NCBI RefSeq assembly: GCF_000280495.2
Contig: NZ_CP018016.1
Coordinates: forward strand, 2,666,001 to 2,730,000
Length of the DNA stretch: 64,000 nt
Reading direction: 5' to 3'
Origin: Kosakonia radicincitans DSM 16656
Lineage (GTDB): Bacteria; Pseudomonadota; Gammaproteobacteria; Enterobacterales; Enterobacteriaceae
How positions within the stretch are numbered: the stretch's first letter is position 1; the number at the start of each line of letters is the position of its first letter. Positions 26,901 to 37,274 of this stretch are shown piece after piece. The translations under genes were made by a program, and so were the position numbers. A model generated the notes under the pieces. It was not told the DNA's origin. It saw only the letters and a program-made list of their open reading frames with translations, and made no database searches.

Positions 26901-27910
26901 CAGTGATAGCCCTCGCCAGGTTGTACTTTGCCGCGAAACACGTAATAGCTCCACGCGGTATAGACCAGGATAATCGGAATAATCAGCAGCGCGCCGACCA
27001 GCATAAAGCCCTGGCTTTGCGGCGGTGCCGCGGCCTGCCAGAAGGTGATATCCGGCGGAATGATGTGCGGCCAGATGCTGATGCCCAGCCCGCTAAAGCC
27101 GAGGAAAATCAGGCCCAGCGTCTGCACAAACGGCAAGGCATGATGCTGCGGATTGCCGAGGCTGCGCCACAGCCAGGCGCTGAGCGCAATAACCAGCAAC
27201 GGCACCGGCGCGAAGAACAACAGGTTTGGCAGGCTGAACCAGCGGGAAGCAATCGCCGGGTGCGCCAGCGGTGTCCACAGGCTGATGACCGCGATAACCA
27301 CCAGTAAAACCAGCAGCAATTTCTTCGCCGCTGCGCGCATTTTATCCTGCAACGGCGCGCCGCTTTTCATCACCAGCCAGCTTGCGCCCAGCAACGCATA
27401 GGCAATCACCAGCCCGACGCCGCAGAACAGGGTGAAGGGTGTCAGCCAGTCCAGCGCGCCGCCGTTAAAACGCCGTTCGCTGACCGAAAAACCATTCAGC
27501 ACCGCGCCAACCACCACGCCCTGAGTAAAGGTCGCCAGCACGGAACCTGCCATAAACGCTTTATCCCAGAACGGACGATGTGCGGGTGTGGCTTTGAAAC
27601 GAAACTCGAACGCCACGCCGCGAAAAATCAGCCCCAGCAGCATGAGCGTCAGCGGAATGGTCAGCGCATCAACAATCACCGCATAGGCCAGCGGAAATGC
27701 GCCGAACAACCCCGCGCCGCCGAGCACCAGCCAGGTCTCGTTGCCGTCCCAGACCGGCGCAACGCTGTTCACCATCACATCGCGATCGTGAGCATCGCGG
27801 GTCAGAGGAAACAGAATGCCAATCCCCAGATCAAAACCATCCATCACGATGTACATCAGGGTGGCAAAAACAATAATCACAAACCAGATCAGCGAAAGAT
27901 CGATACCCAT
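26900..27910 (-). CDS. cydB: cytochrome bd (CIO-type) ubiquinol oxidase subunit II
   Basis: A 336-residue polytopic CydB/CioB protein with about eight TM helices. The conserved start (MGIDLSLIWFVIIVFATLMYIVMDGFDLG), DGNETWLVLGGAGLFGAFPLAYA and a C-terminal IPIILVYTAWSYYVFRGKV are typical. It is shorter than E. coli CydB (379 aa), as usual for the CioB branch. Its ATG overlaps the upstream stop (TAATG). It pairs with subunit I to reduce O2 with quinol electrons without pumping protons. Confidence 0.93.
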   Translation of the reverse strand: MGIDLSLIWFVIIVFATLMYIVMDGFDLGIGILFPLTRDAHDRDVMVNSVAPVWDGNETWLVLGGAGLFGAFPLAYAVIVDALTIPLTLMLLGLIFRGVAFEFRFKATPAHRPFWDKAFMAGSVLATFTQGVVVGAVLNGFSVSERRFNGGALDWLTPFTLFCGVGLVIAYALLGASWLVMKSGAPLQDKMRAAAKKLLLVLLVVIAVISLWTPLAHPAIASRWFSLPNLLFFAPVPLLVIALSAWLWRSLGNPQHHALPFVQTLGLIFLGFSGLGISIWPHIIPPDITFWQAAAPPQSQGFMLVGALLIIPIILVYTAWSYYVFRGKVQPGEGYH

Positions 27911-29247
27911 TATTTTGCCTCCTCATGCCAGGCTTGCGGGCCTTTGCAGATCAACCGCACCATATAGCTGTAGCCGACACCGAAAACGGCGCTGTAAACC
28001 ACGAAGAATGTCAGCAGGCTGAGACTCATCTGCATTACACCGTGAGCCGAAACCGCATCGGCCGTACGCAACAACCCTGTGACGACCCACGGTTGGCGGC
28101 CAACTTCGGTGGTGACCCAACCGGCGAGAATAGCGATCAGCCCGGCAGGCCCCATCCACAGGGCAAAATGCAGGAACGGTCGCGACTGGTACAACCGCTG
28201 TTTGTAGCGCAGCCACAGTGCGCCGATGCCCAGTGCGATCATCAGCACGCCGAGGCCGACCATCACGCGAAATGACCAGAACACCAGTGGCGAATAGGGG
28301 CGCTCGTCTTTGGGAAACTCTTTCAGCGCCGGAACCTGTTTATCCAGGCTGTGGGTGAGGATCAGGCTGCCAAGCGCCGGGATCTCAACCGCGTAACGGG
28401 TGCGTTCCTGTTGCATATCCGGCAGGCCGAACAGCAGCAGCGGGGTGGCTTCGCCCGGCGGATTCTCCCAGTGGCCTTCAATGGCGGCAATTTTCGCCGG
28501 TTGATGCTCCAGCGTGTTCAGCCCGTGCATATCGCCCACCATTGCCTGGATCGGCGCGACAATCAGCGCCATCCACATCGCCATTGAGAACATTTTGCGC
28601 ATCGCGGGCGTATCGTTACCGCGCAGTAAATGCCAGGCAGCAGACGCGCCGACAAACAGCGCGCTGCTGAGGAACGCGGCAATGGTCATATGCATCAGGC
28701 GATAAGGGAATGACGGGTTGAAGATCACTTTCAGCCAGTCCACCGGCACCACCTGGCCCTGCTCGATAATGTAACCCTGCGGCGTGTGCATCCAGCTATT
28801 GGAGGCGAGGATCCAGAAAGTGGACATCAGCGTGCCCAGCGCCACCATGCAGGTGGCAAAATAGTGCAGCCCCGGCCCGACACGGTTCCAGCCAAACAGC
28901 ATCACGCCGAGAAAACCGGCTTCCAGAAAGAACGCAGTCAGCACTTCATAGGTCAGTAATGGCCCAGTAATGCTGCCAGCGAACTGGGAAAAGCCGCTCC
29001 AGTTGGTGCCAAACTGGTAGGCCATCACCAGCCCGGAAACCACGCCCATACCGAAGTTAACGGCGAAAATCTTCGACCAGAAGTGGTACAGCGTGCGCCA
29101 GTCCGGGTTACGGGTTTTCAGCCATAAGCCTTCCAGTACCGCCAGAAAACTGGCCAGCCCGATAGTGATCGCCGGAAAAATAATATGAAACGAAACGGTG
29201 AAGGCGAACTGTATTCTCGCCAGGTGAAACGCGTCTAAACCAAACAT
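27910..29247 (-). CDS. cydA: cytochrome bd (CIO-type) ubiquinol oxidase subunit I
   Basis: A 445-residue CydA/CioA subunit. It carries the quinol site and hemes b558, b595 and d. Conserved features include the N-terminal AFTVSFHIIFPAITIG with the His ligand, TNWSGFSQFAGSITGPLLTYEV, and GWVTTEVGRQPWVVTGLLRT near the C-terminus. Its length, well below the 522 residues of E. coli CydA, reflects the short Q-loop of the cyanide-insensitive oxidase group. Start ATG 29247 (MFGLDAFHLARIQ) is preceded by GAGG; a longer frame to 29355 has no support. First gene of cydA-cydB-DUF2474. Confidence 0.93.
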   Translation of the reverse strand: MFGLDAFHLARIQFAFTVSFHIIFPAITIGLASFLAVLEGLWLKTRNPDWRTLYHFWSKIFAVNFGMGVVSGLVMAYQFGTNWSGFSQFAGSITGPLLTYEVLTAFFLEAGFLGVMLFGWNRVGPGLHYFATCMVALGTLMSTFWILASNSWMHTPQGYIIEQGQVVPVDWLKVIFNPSFPYRLMHMTIAAFLSSALFVGASAAWHLLRGNDTPAMRKMFSMAMWMALIVAPIQAMVGDMHGLNTLEHQPAKIAAIEGHWENPPGEATPLLLFGLPDMQQERTRYAVEIPALGSLILTHSLDKQVPALKEFPKDERPYSPLVFWSFRVMVGLGVLMIALGIGALWLRYKQRLYQSRPFLHFALWMGPAGLIAILAGWVTTEVGRQPWVVTGLLRTADAVSAHGVMQMSLSLLTFFVVYSAVFGVGYSYMVRLICKGPQAWHEEAK

Positions 29248-29616
29248 GGACAACCTCAGATCAACTGCTGTGAGGGGTATGGTAATGAGCGCGAGCCGGA
29301 ACTTGCAGAAACAGATTGGCGAAATTTTTGTATAACAGTTAAATACAAAGCCCATTAAAATGGGCTCTGTTATAGATGAAGACAGTAAACCTACTACCGG
29401 GCTATTGATAAATTCGGCAGCGTTGCCCTGAGGGCTGCGAGTATCACCGCGGTTGATTCAATAAACTGAGCAGATCATCCCGTGTTACCGTTTCGATGCT
29501 GAGCGGAGATATAGAGGTATAACAGTTTTTTTTAGCACTATCTTTTTCATTACTGATATAGCAAGGATGCGTATCCCGTGCCATCATATTCACCATCCTC
29601 AACCCGGTGAATATGC
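29248..29616. other. divergent intergenic region, cyd operon / ydcR
   Basis: The 369-bp region must carry the promoters for the bd oxidase (minus) and ydcR (plus). A 7-bp hairpin AGCCCAT/ATGGGCT lies at 29350-29367. I see no confident Fnr, ArcA or other operator. Confidence 0.4.
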
Positions 29617-31023
29617 ATGAAAAAATACCAGCGCCTGGCGCAACAAATCAGCGAACAAATTGATCTTGGCGTCTGGCGTCCGGGGGAAAAACTGCCGTCG
29701 CTGCGCGAGCAGGTCACCAGCAGCGGGCTGAGTTTTATGACGGTAGGCCATGCTTATCAGTTGCTGGAAAGCCAGGGGCGGGTGATTGCCCGGCCGCAAT
29801 CCGGTTACTTTGTCGCGCCGGCATCCGGTGTGCCGCGCGTGGCGGCGGCGCAGGTCACCCGCGATGAAGCGGTGGATATTAATACCTATATTTTCGATGT
29901 GTTGCAGGCCAGCTGCGATGCCTCGGTGCTGCCGTTTGGCTCAGCGTTTCCCGATCCAAAACTGTTTCCGATGCCGCAGCTTAACCGTTCGCTGGCGAAG
30001 GTCAGTAAAAGCGCCACCGCCATGAGCGTGATTGAAAACCTGCCGCCGGGCAACAACCAGTTGCGCCATGCTATTGCCCGTCGCTACGCTCGTCAGGGGA
30101 TGAACATCTCCCCGGACGAAATTGTCATTACCGCCGGAGCGCTGGAGGCACTGAACCTCAGTTTGCAGGCGGTCACCGAACCGGGCGACTGGGTGATCAT
30201 TGAAAGCCCGTGCTTCTATGGCGCGTTGCAGGCGCTGGAACGGCTGAAGCTGAAAGCGCTGTCGGTGCCGACAGATGTGAAAGAGGGGATCGATCTTGAT
30301 GCGCTGGCGCAGGCATTGGTCGATTACCCTGTAAAAGCCTGCTGGCTGATGACCAACAGCCAGAATCCGCTCGGTTTTACGCTGAGCCCGGAGAAAAAAG
30401 CGCGTCTGGTGGCGCTGCTGGCGGAACATAACGTCACGCTTATCGAAGACGATGTCTACAGCGAACTCTATTACGGGCGCGAGCAGCCGTTACCGGCAAA
30501 AGCGTGGGATAAACAGGATATGACGTTGCACTGCTCGTCGTTTTCTAAATGCCTGGTGGCCGGTTTCCGCGTTGGCTGGGTGGCGGCCGGTCGCCACGCG
30601 CGGCGCATTCAGCAACTGCAGTTAATGAGTACGCTCTCCACCAGTTCGCCGCTGCAACTGGCGCTGGTCGATTATCTCTCCACCCATCACTACGACGCGC
30701 ACCTGCGCCGCTTGCGGCGCGTGCTGGCGGAGCGCAAACATCTGGCCTGGCAGGCGCTGCTGCGCCATCTTCCGCCGGAGGTAAAAATTTACCGTAATGA
30801 GAGCGGCTATTTTCTCTGGCTGGAGCTACCCGCCGGGCTGGATGCCGGAGCGCTCAGCCAGCTTGCGCTGGCGCACCATATCAGCATTGCGCCGGGGAAA
30901 ATGTTCTCGACATCTGACCGCTGGCAATCCTTTTTCCGCTTTAATTGCGCCTGGGCGTGGGGCGATAAAGAGGAACGTGCGGCAATTCGCTTAGGGGAAT
31001 TGATTCGGCAGATGATGAAATAA
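29617..31023 (+). CDS. ydcR: MocR-type regulator YdcR
   Basis: A 468-residue GntR/MocR protein, identical in length to E. coli YdcR. The N-terminal winged HTH (MKKYQRLAQQISEQIDLGVWRPGEKLPSLREQV) is joined to a fold-type I aminotransferase domain. The PLP lysine lies in HCSSFSKCLVAGFRVGW. MocR proteins use PLP or its adducts as ligand and rarely transaminate. It lies on the same strand upstream of ydcSTUV-patD as in E. coli, which suggests it regulates that polyamine/GABA operon. Confidence 0.95.
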   Translation: MKKYQRLAQQISEQIDLGVWRPGEKLPSLREQVTSSGLSFMTVGHAYQLLESQGRVIARPQSGYFVAPASGVPRVAAAQVTRDEAVDINTYIFDVLQASCDASVLPFGSAFPDPKLFPMPQLNRSLAKVSKSATAMSVIENLPPGNNQLRHAIARRYARQGMNISPDEIVITAGALEALNLSLQAVTEPGDWVIIESPCFYGALQALERLKLKALSVPTDVKEGIDLDALAQALVDYPVKACWLMTNSQNPLGFTLSPEKKARLVALLAEHNVTLIEDDVYSELYYGREQPLPAKAWDKQDMTLHCSSFSKCLVAGFRVGWVAAGRHARRIQQLQLMSTLSTSSPLQLALVDYLSTHHYDAHLRRLRRVLAERKHLAWQALLRHLPPEVKIYRNESGYFLWLELPAGLDAGALSQLALAHHISIAPGKMFSTSDRWQSFFRFNCAWAWGDKEERAAIRLGELIRQMMK

Positions 31024-31369
31024 ACTCGCTCAGCCCATTCTTATTTTCTGAATATCTTGTTCTCATTTTAAAAATAGTGACGATGAAAACTTGCAGGTCA
31101 CCGTCATTATTTTCTGTGCTTTTGTTTTGTGTATTCATAGGAAATGTGAATAGCAACACAGATTAACCTCGTACCGGCTAACTCCTTGTCTATACTCAAA
31201 AAGACGGTCGGTTATTATTTTCATTCGAAACGTAATGCGTTATGTGTCACATCCTGGCGAAATTTACGCCGGGCGACATTCTGGCCGTCCGCGTGCCGTC
31301 TATTTTTATTAAGGGAGATATATTTACGGCAAGGCTGCCGCACTTTTTTCATTGCGACAGGAGTAAACA
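31024..31369. other. intergenic region upstream of ydcS
   Basis: A 346-bp AT-rich stretch separating ydcR from ydcS. It should contain the ydcS promoter and perhaps YdcR or stress-sigma sites. Beyond general AT-richness and AGGAG just before the ydcS ATG, I see nothing definite. Confidence 0.4.
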
Positions 31370-32512
31370 ATGAGCAAGAAATTTGCCCGCAGCAGTCTGT
31401 GTGCGCTGAGCATGACGATGATGGTCGCGCATGCCGCCGAACCCACCGAAGTGGGAAAAGGGGAAGGTCGTCTGGATATTATTGCCTGGCCGGGGTATAT
31501 CGAACGCGGCCAGACCGACAAGCAATATGACTGGGTTACCGCTTTTGAAAAGGACACTGGTTGCGCGGTGAACGTCAAAACCGCCGCCACCTCCGATGAA
31601 ATGGTCAGCCTGATGGCGAAAGGCGGCTACGATCTGGTCACCGCTTCAGGCGATGCCTCGCTGCGCCTGATTATGGGGAAACGCGTGCAGCCGATTAATA
31701 CTGCGCTTATCCCGAACTGGAAAACCCTCGACCCGAAACTGATTAACGGCGCGTGGTTTAACGTCGGCGGCAAAGTGTATGGCACACCGTATCAGTGGGG
31801 GCCGAACCTGCTGATGTATAACACCAAAACCTTCCCGACGCCGCCGGATAGCTGGTCAGTGGTGTTTGTGCAACAAAACCTGCCGGATGGCAAAACCAAT
31901 AAAGGGCGCGTACAGGCTTATGACGGCCCGATCTACATCGCCGATGCGGCGCTGTTCCTGAAAGCCACGCAGCCGCAACTGGGCATTGACGATCCGTACC
32001 AGCTCACGGAAGCGCAATATCAGGCGGTACTGAAAACCCTGCGCGATCAGCACTTACTGATCCACCGCTACTGGCATGACACCACGGTACAGATGAGCGA
32101 CTTCAAAAACGAAGGCGTTGTTGCCTCCAGCGCCTGGCCGTATCAGGCGAATGCCCTGAAAGGTGAAAACCAGCCGATCGCCACCGTATTCCCGAAAGAG
32201 GGCGTCACTGGCTGGGCGGATACCACGATGCTGCATGCCGATGCGAAACACCCGAACTGTGCCTACAAGTGGATGAACTGGTCGCTGACGCCAAAAGTTC
32301 AGGGCGACGTGGCCGCCTGGTTTGGCTCGCTGCCGGTGGTGCCGGAAGGGTGCAAAGCCAGCACGCTGCTGGGTGAGCAAGGCTGCGAAACTAACGGTTA
32401 CCGTTTCTTTGACAAAATCGCTTTCTGGAAAACCCCGGTTGCTGAGGGTGGCAAATATGTGCCGTACAGCCGCTGGACACAGGATTACATCGCCATTATG
32501 GGTGGCCGTTAA
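31370..32512 (+). CDS. ydcS: polyamine-type ABC transporter binding protein YdcS
   Basis: A 380-residue periplasmic binding protein of the spermidine/putrescine class (381 aa in E. coli). The signal peptide covers residues 1-22 (SMTMMVAHA then AEP). Mature motifs include LDIIAWPGYIERGQ, KTAATSDEMVSLMAKGGYDLVTASGD and YGTPYQWGPNLLMYN. E. coli YdcS is also reported to synthesise and bind polyhydroxybutyrate in transformation studies. It heads the ydcSTUV-patD operon, with 17 nt before ydcT. Confidence 0.94.
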   Translation: MSKKFARSSLCALSMTMMVAHAAEPTEVGKGEGRLDIIAWPGYIERGQTDKQYDWVTAFEKDTGCAVNVKTAATSDEMVSLMAKGGYDLVTASGDASLRLIMGKRVQPINTALIPNWKTLDPKLINGAWFNVGGKVYGTPYQWGPNLLMYNTKTFPTPPDSWSVVFVQQNLPDGKTNKGRVQAYDGPIYIADAALFLKATQPQLGIDDPYQLTEAQYQAVLKTLRDQHLLIHRYWHDTTVQMSDFKNEGVVASSAWPYQANALKGENQPIATVFPKEGVTGWADTTMLHADAKHPNCAYKWMNWSLTPKVQGDVAAWFGSLPVVPEGCKASTLLGEQGCETNGYRFFDKIAFWKTPVAEGGKYVPYSRWTQDYIAIMGGR

Positions 32513-32529
32513 CCTGCCAGGAGCTGAGT

Positions 32530-33543
32530 ATGACCTATTCAGTTGAATTTCTGGATGTCTCGCGGTTATACGGCGACGTCCGGGCGGTTGACGGCGTCAC
32601 TATCGCCATCAACGACGGGGAGTTCTTCTCCATGCTGGGGCCATCCGGCTCCGGCAAAACCACCTGTCTGCGGCTGATTGCCGGGTTTGAGCAATTGAGC
32701 GGCGGCGCAATCCGCATCTTTGGCCGCGAAGCCAGCGAACTGCCACCGTGGGAGCGGGACGTCAACACCGTGTTCCAGGACTACGCGCTGTTTCCGCATA
32801 TGTCGATTCTCGACAATGTGGCCTACGGGCTGATGGTGAAAGGCGTGGACAAAAAGCAGCGCCACGCCCGCGCCCGTGAGGCGCTGGAAAAAGTGGCGCT
32901 CGGCTTTGTCCATACGCGCAAACCTTCTCAGCTCTCCGGCGGGCAACGGCAACGGGTGGCGATCGCCCGTGCGCTGGTCAACGAGCCGCGCGTCTTGCTG
33001 CTGGATGAGCCGCTCGGCGCGCTCGATCTGAAACTGCGCGAACAGATGCAACTGGAGCTGAAAAAACTGCAACAGGATCTCGGCATCACCTTTATTTTCG
33101 TCACTCACGATCAGGGCGAAGCGCTGTCAATGTCCGACCGGGTGGCGGTGTTTAATAATGGCCGCATCGAACAGATCGATACCCCGCGCGAACTTTACCT
33201 GCGCCCGCGCACGCCGTTTGTCGCCGGGTTTGTCGGTACGTCAAACGTCTTCAGTCAGGATCTTGCCAGCAAGCTGTGCGGTATGCAGGGCACTTTTTCG
33301 TTGCGCCCTGAACATATTCGCCTGAATGCGCCAGGGGAAATTGAAGTCAACGCCGTGGTGCAGGCGGTGCAGTATCAGGGAGCGGCGACGCGTTTTGAAC
33401 TGCTGCTGGCGCAGGGGGAGAAAGTGATGGTCAGCCAGGCGAATCTCTCCGGCGTGTTGCTGACCGAAACGTTGACGCCGGGGCAACAGGTGCAGATTTC
33501 ATGGTCGCGGGACGCGATGGTGCCGTTGCAGGGAGCGGGGTGA
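32530..33543 (+). CDS. ydcT: ABC transporter ATP-binding protein YdcT
   Basis: A 337-residue PotA-type ATPase. Walker A GPSGSGKTT (about residues 38-46), Q-loop NTVFQDYALFPHM, signature LSGGQRQRVAIARAL, Walker B VLLLDEPLGALD and H-loop VTHDQ are all intact. The C-terminal TOBE regulatory domain starts at about residue 240. It energises uptake through YdcU and YdcV. The next gene starts 1 nt after its stop. Confidence 0.95.
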   Translation: MTYSVEFLDVSRLYGDVRAVDGVTIAINDGEFFSMLGPSGSGKTTCLRLIAGFEQLSGGAIRIFGREASELPPWERDVNTVFQDYALFPHMSILDNVAYGLMVKGVDKKQRHARAREALEKVALGFVHTRKPSQLSGGQRQRVAIARALVNEPRVLLLDEPLGALDLKLREQMQLELKKLQQDLGITFIFVTHDQGEALSMSDRVAVFNNGRIEQIDTPRELYLRPRTPFVAGFVGTSNVFSQDLASKLCGMQGTFSLRPEHIRLNAPGEIEVNAVVQAVQYQGAATRFELLLAQGEKVMVSQANLSGVLLTETLTPGQQVQISWSRDAMVPLQGAG

Positions 33544-33544
33544 A

Positions 33545-34480
33545 ATGGCCATGAGTATTCCGTTAACCGCCCGGCGGCGTGCCAGCCTGAGCGGGGTGTT
33601 ATGGCGCAAACCGCTGCTTGGGCTGCTGCTCTTGTTACTGGGGCCACTGATGTGGTTCGGCATTGTCTATTTGGGTTCGCTGCTAACACTGCTGTGGCAG
33701 GGCTTTTACACCTTCGATGACTTCACCATGTCGGTGACGCCGGATTTAACGCTCGCCAACCTGCAAGCGCTGTTCAACCCGGCGAATTACGACATCATCG
33801 TGCGCACGCTGATGATGGCGATTACCGTCACCGTGGCGAGCGCCATCCTCGCATTCCCGATGGCGTGGTATATGGCGCGTTATGCGCGGGGAAAATGGAA
33901 GGCATTTTTCTATATCGCCGTGATGTTGCCGATGTGGGCCAGTTATATCGTCAAAGCCTATGCGTGGACGCTGTTGCTGGCAAAAGATGGCGTGGCACAG
34001 TGGTTTTTAAGCCATCTGGGGCTGGAGCCGCTGTTAACCGCCTTTCTGACGCTGCCCGCCGTCGGCGGCAATACGCTCTCCACGTCCGGGCTGGGGCGCT
34101 TTCTGGTGTTCGTCTATATCTGGCTGCCGTTTATGATTTTACCGATTCAGGCGGCGCTGGAACGGCTGCCGCCCTCGCTGTTGCAGGCATCCGCCGATTT
34201 GGGCGCGCATCCGCGCCAGACCTTCCGCTATGTGGTGTTGCCGCTGGCAATTCCGGGTGTGGCGGCCGGGTCGATTTTCACTTTCTCGCTGACGCTGGGC
34301 GATTTTATCGTGCCGCAACTGGTGGGGCCGCCGGGTTACTTCATTGGCAACATGGTCTATGCGCAGCAGGGCGCGATTGGCAATATGCCGATGGCTGCCG
34401 CCTTTACGCTGGTGCCCATCGTGTTGATTGCCCTTTATCTGGCGTTCGTGAAACGTCTGGGAGCATTCGATGCACTCTGA
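33545..34480 (+). CDS. ydcU: ABC transporter permease YdcU
   Basis: A 311-residue inner-membrane permease of the PotB class with six TM helices. The EAA-type ATPase-docking loop is visible as [25 protein letters not shown] near residue 220. It has a downstream overlap of 11 nt with ydcV. An internal ATG two codons in is an equally possible start. Confidence 0.94.
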   Translation: MAMSIPLTARRRASLSGVLWRKPLLGLLLLLLGPLMWFGIVYLGSLLTLLWQGFYTFDDFTMSVTPDLTLANLQALFNPANYDIIVRTLMMAITVTVASAILAFPMAWYMARYARGKWKAFFYIAVMLPMWASYIVKAYAWTLLLAKDGVAQWFLSHLGLEPLLTAFLTLPAVGGNTLSTSGLGRFLVFVYIWLPFMILPIQAALERLPPSLLQASADLGAHPRQTFRYVVLPLAIPGVAAGSIFTFSLTLGDFIVPQLVGPPGYFIGNMVYAQQGAIGNMPMAAAFTLVPIVLIALYLAFVKRLGAFDAL

Positions 34481-35276
34481 CCGCGCACCGTTTTTTCTCA
34501 AAGTCGCTGCCTGGGGCGGCGTTATCTTTCTCCATTTCCCGCTATTGATCATTGCCATCTATGCTTTCAATACCGAGGACGCGGCGTTCAGTTTTCCACC
34601 GCAGGGCTTTACGCTGCGCTGGTTCAGCGTTGCGGCAGCACGCGGGGATATTCTTGATGCAGTGACGCTGTCACTCCAGATAGCGGCGCTGGCAACGGCT
34701 ATCGCTTTGATTCTTGGCACACTTGCTGCAATGGCCTTGTGGCGCAGCGAGTTTTTTGGCAAGAGTGCAATCTCGCTGTTGCTGCTGTTGCCGATCGCGT
34801 TGCCAGGGATCATTACCGGGCTGGCTCTGCTGACCGCCTTCAAAGCGGTCAATCTGGAGCCGGGTTTTTTCACCATTGTCGTCGGGCACGCGACGTTCTG
34901 CGTGGTGGTGGTATTTAACAACGTCATCGCCCGTTTCCGGCGCACCTCGTGGAGCCTGGTGGAAGCTTCAATGGATCTGGGCGCCAACAGCTGGCAGACC
35001 TTTCGCTATGTGGTGCTGCCGAATCTCGGTTCGGCGCTACTGGCCGGGGGGATGCTGGCGTTTGCGCTGTCGTTTGACGAAATCATCGTCACCACCTTTA
35101 CCGCAGGCCATGAGCGCACTCTGCCGTTGTGGCTGCTGAACCAGTTAGGGCGCCCGCGCGATGTGCCGGTGACCAATGTGGTGGCGCTGCTGGTGATGCT
35201 GGTGACGATGCTACCTATTCTCGGTGCCTGGTGGCTGACACGTGATACCGACACCGTTGCCGGAACCGGCAAATAA
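34470..35276 (+). CDS. ydcV: ABC transporter permease YdcV
   Basis: A 268-residue PotC-class permease with six TM helices and the EAA loop [23 protein letters not shown] near residue 172. It forms the translocation pore with YdcU. The gene overlaps ydcU by 11 nt and is followed by patD after 24 nt, as in E. coli. Confidence 0.94.
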   Translation: MHSDRAPFFLKVAAWGGVIFLHFPLLIIAIYAFNTEDAAFSFPPQGFTLRWFSVAAARGDILDAVTLSLQIAALATAIALILGTLAAMALWRSEFFGKSAISLLLLLPIALPGIITGLALLTAFKAVNLEPGFFTIVVGHATFCVVVVFNNVIARFRRTSWSLVEASMDLGANSWQTFRYVVLPNLGSALLAGGMLAFALSFDEIIVTTFTAGHERTLPLWLLNQLGRPRDVPVTNVVALLVMLVTMLPILGAWWLTRDTDTVAGTGK

Positions 35277-35300
35277 CACACCAAGCTGAAGGACAGAACT

Positions 35301-36725
35301 ATGCAACATCACTTGTTTATCAATGGAGAACTGGTTAACGGCGAAGGCGAGAAACAGGCTGTTTACAATCCGGCCACCGGCGAGGTGTTGCTGGAGATCG
35401 CCGAAGCTTCCGCCGCGCAGGTCGATGCGGCGGTGCAGGCCGCCGATCGGGCTTTTGCCAGTTGGGGGCAAACCACGCCGAAAGCGCGGGCCGAATGCCT
35501 GCTGCAACTGGCGCAGGTGATTGAAGACAACGCCGAAACCTTCGCGCAGCTGGAATCCCTCAACTGCGGCAAACCCTACCACTGCGTGCTGAATGATGAA
35601 ATTCCGGCGGTGGTAGATGTATTCCGTTTCTTCGCCGGAGCGGCGCGCTGCCTGAACGGGCTGGCGGCCGGGGAGTATCTGGAAGGGCATACGTCGATGA
35701 TCCGCCGCGATCCGCTGGGTGTGGTGGCTTCCATTGCACCGTGGAACTACCCGTTGATGATGGCGGCATGGAAACTGGGCCCGGCGCTGGCGGCGGGTAA
35801 CTGCGTGGTGATCAAACCGTCGGAAATTACCCCGCTGACGGCGCTGAAACTGGCCGAACTGGCGAAAGATATCTTCCCGGCTGGCGTGCTGAATGTGCTG
35901 TTTGGCCGTGGTCAGACGGTTGGCGATCCGTTAACCGGCCACGAAAAAGTGCGTATGGTGTCGCTCACCGGTTCGATCGCCACCGGCGAACACATTATTG
36001 GTCATACCGCATCGTCAATTAAGCGTACCCACATGGAACTGGGCGGCAAAGCGCCGGTGATTGTGTTTGATGATGCCGATCTCGACGCTGTGGTAGAAGG
36101 TGTGCGCACCTTTGGTTTTTATAACGCCGGGCAAGATTGCACCGCGGCATGCCGGATTTACGCGCAAAAAGGGATCTACGATGCGCTGGTAGAAAAACTG
36201 GGTGCCGCCGTCGCCAGCCTGAAAATGGGAGCGCCGGAAGAGGAAAGTACCGAACTGGGGCCGCTGAGTTCTGCCGCTCATCTGGCGCGTGTCAGTAAAG
36301 CGGTTGAAGAGGCAAAAGCGCTGAGCCACATCAGCGTGGTCACCGGCGGGAAAAAGGGCGAGGGCGCAGGCTATTACTATCAGCCAACCTTGCTGGCCGG
36401 GGCGAAACAGGAAGATGCCATTGTGCAGCGTGAAGTGTTTGGCCCGGTGGTCAGCGTAACGGTGTTTGATGATGAAGAGCAGGTGCTGGGCTGGGCGAAT
36501 GACTCACAGTACGGTCTGGCATCATCAGTCTGGACGCGTGATGTCGGGCGGGCGCATCGCTTAAGTGCGCGTCTGCAATATGGCTGCACCTGGGTGAACA
36601 CCCACTTTATGCTGGTCAGCGAAATGCCGCACGGCGGGCAGAAACTCTCTGGTTATGGCAAAGATATGTCGCTGTATGGGCTGGAAGATTACACGGTTGT
36701 TCGTCACGTAATGATCAAACATTAA
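35301..36725 (+). CDS. patD: gamma-aminobutyraldehyde dehydrogenase PatD (YdcW)
   Basis: A 474-residue NAD-dependent aldehyde dehydrogenase that oxidises 4-aminobutanal to GABA in putrescine breakdown. The catalytic Cys is in [15 protein letters not shown], the general-base Glu in [15 protein letters not shown], and the cofactor motif is FTVxxx-like [12 protein letters not shown]. Length equals E. coli PatD. It ends the ydcSTUV-patD operon, linking polyamine import to catabolism. A weak hairpin (AAAGCC/GGCTTT at 36735-36752) follows the stop. Confidence 0.95.
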   Translation: MQHHLFINGELVNGEGEKQAVYNPATGEVLLEIAEASAAQVDAAVQAADRAFASWGQTTPKARAECLLQLAQVIEDNAETFAQLESLNCGKPYHCVLNDEIPAVVDVFRFFAGAARCLNGLAAGEYLEGHTSMIRRDPLGVVASIAPWNYPLMMAAWKLGPALAAGNCVVIKPSEITPLTALKLAELAKDIFPAGVLNVLFGRGQTVGDPLTGHEKVRMVSLTGSIATGEHIIGHTASSIKRTHMELGGKAPVIVFDDADLDAVVEGVRTFGFYNAGQDCTAACRIYAQKGIYDALVEKLGAAVASLKMGAPEEESTELGPLSSAAHLARVSKAVEEAKALSHISVVTGGKKGEGAGYYYQPTLLAGAKQEDAIVQREVFGPVVSVTVFDDEEQVLGWANDSQYGLASSVWTRDVGRAHRLSARLQYGCTWVNTHFMLVSEMPHGGQKLSGYGKDMSLYGLEDYTVVRHVMIKH

Positions 36726-36996
36726 TCGCTAAATAAAGCCATGGAAGGCTTTTAAAAAACCTTATGAATCATGAGGCAAATCTCATAGGTAAATTATCTG
36801 TGTTGTTATTCATAAAAAACTGATTTAATAATATTCAGCCATCAGCGGAGTGGCGAAATATCTCAATCAAATAATACCGCGCACCAGCATTTCCTCTGCC
36901 CGTCATATGAGTGTCATCGGTTCGACAATAGACAGTCATTGCGACAGAAGATAATGACTGGCTTTTTTATAAAAAACAGGCAGGGGAAAACCCATA

Positions 36997-37218
36997 ATGA
37001 GTAAAATCGTGGTCGTGCTCGTACCCGGGGGCGCGTCTGAGCTTTTGACGGTCGATGATAGCGAAACCGCCGTCTCATGGGCTACTGGCAGCGGTAGTGG
37101 TGGGGCACAAACCGGTTTGTTACCCATCGAAACCTACTACTGCGAAGGCGAAGAGTTTTATTTTGCGCGCGTGGAAAATCTTTCCAGCAGTGAAATTGCC
37201 TCAGTATCATTAAATTAA
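36997..37218 (+). CDS. uncharacterised 73-residue protein
   Basis: I do not recognise a family. The protein has a beta-rich, acidic sequence with a glycine/serine centre (ATGSGSGGAQTG), one cysteine, and no signal peptide or TM helix. Starts at ATG with AGGGG about 11 nt before it, stands alone with 270 bp upstream, and is followed directly by a strong terminator, which supports it as a real monocistronic gene. On the opposite strand the frame has no support. Confidence 0.6.
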   Translation: MSKIVVVLVPGGASELLTVDDSETAVSWATGSGSGGAQTGLLPIETYYCEGEEFYFARVENLSSSEIASVSLN

Positions 37219-37247
37219 AAAAAGGGCTCCGGAGTGAGCCCTTTTTT
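37218..37247. terminator. bidirectional Rho-independent terminator
   Basis: GGGCTC (37224-37229) and GAGCCC (37236-37241) form a stem flanked by A6 on the left and T6 on the right. It can stop both the 73-residue gene (plus) and the convergent 145-residue gene (minus). Confidence 0.9.
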
Positions 37248-37274
37248 ATTTAATTATTTAATTAATTTGTCTGC

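Noticed and set aside
36735..36752. possible terminator after patD
   Set aside because: The stem is only 6 bp with a three-base T-run, so it was mentioned in the patD entry and not called separately.
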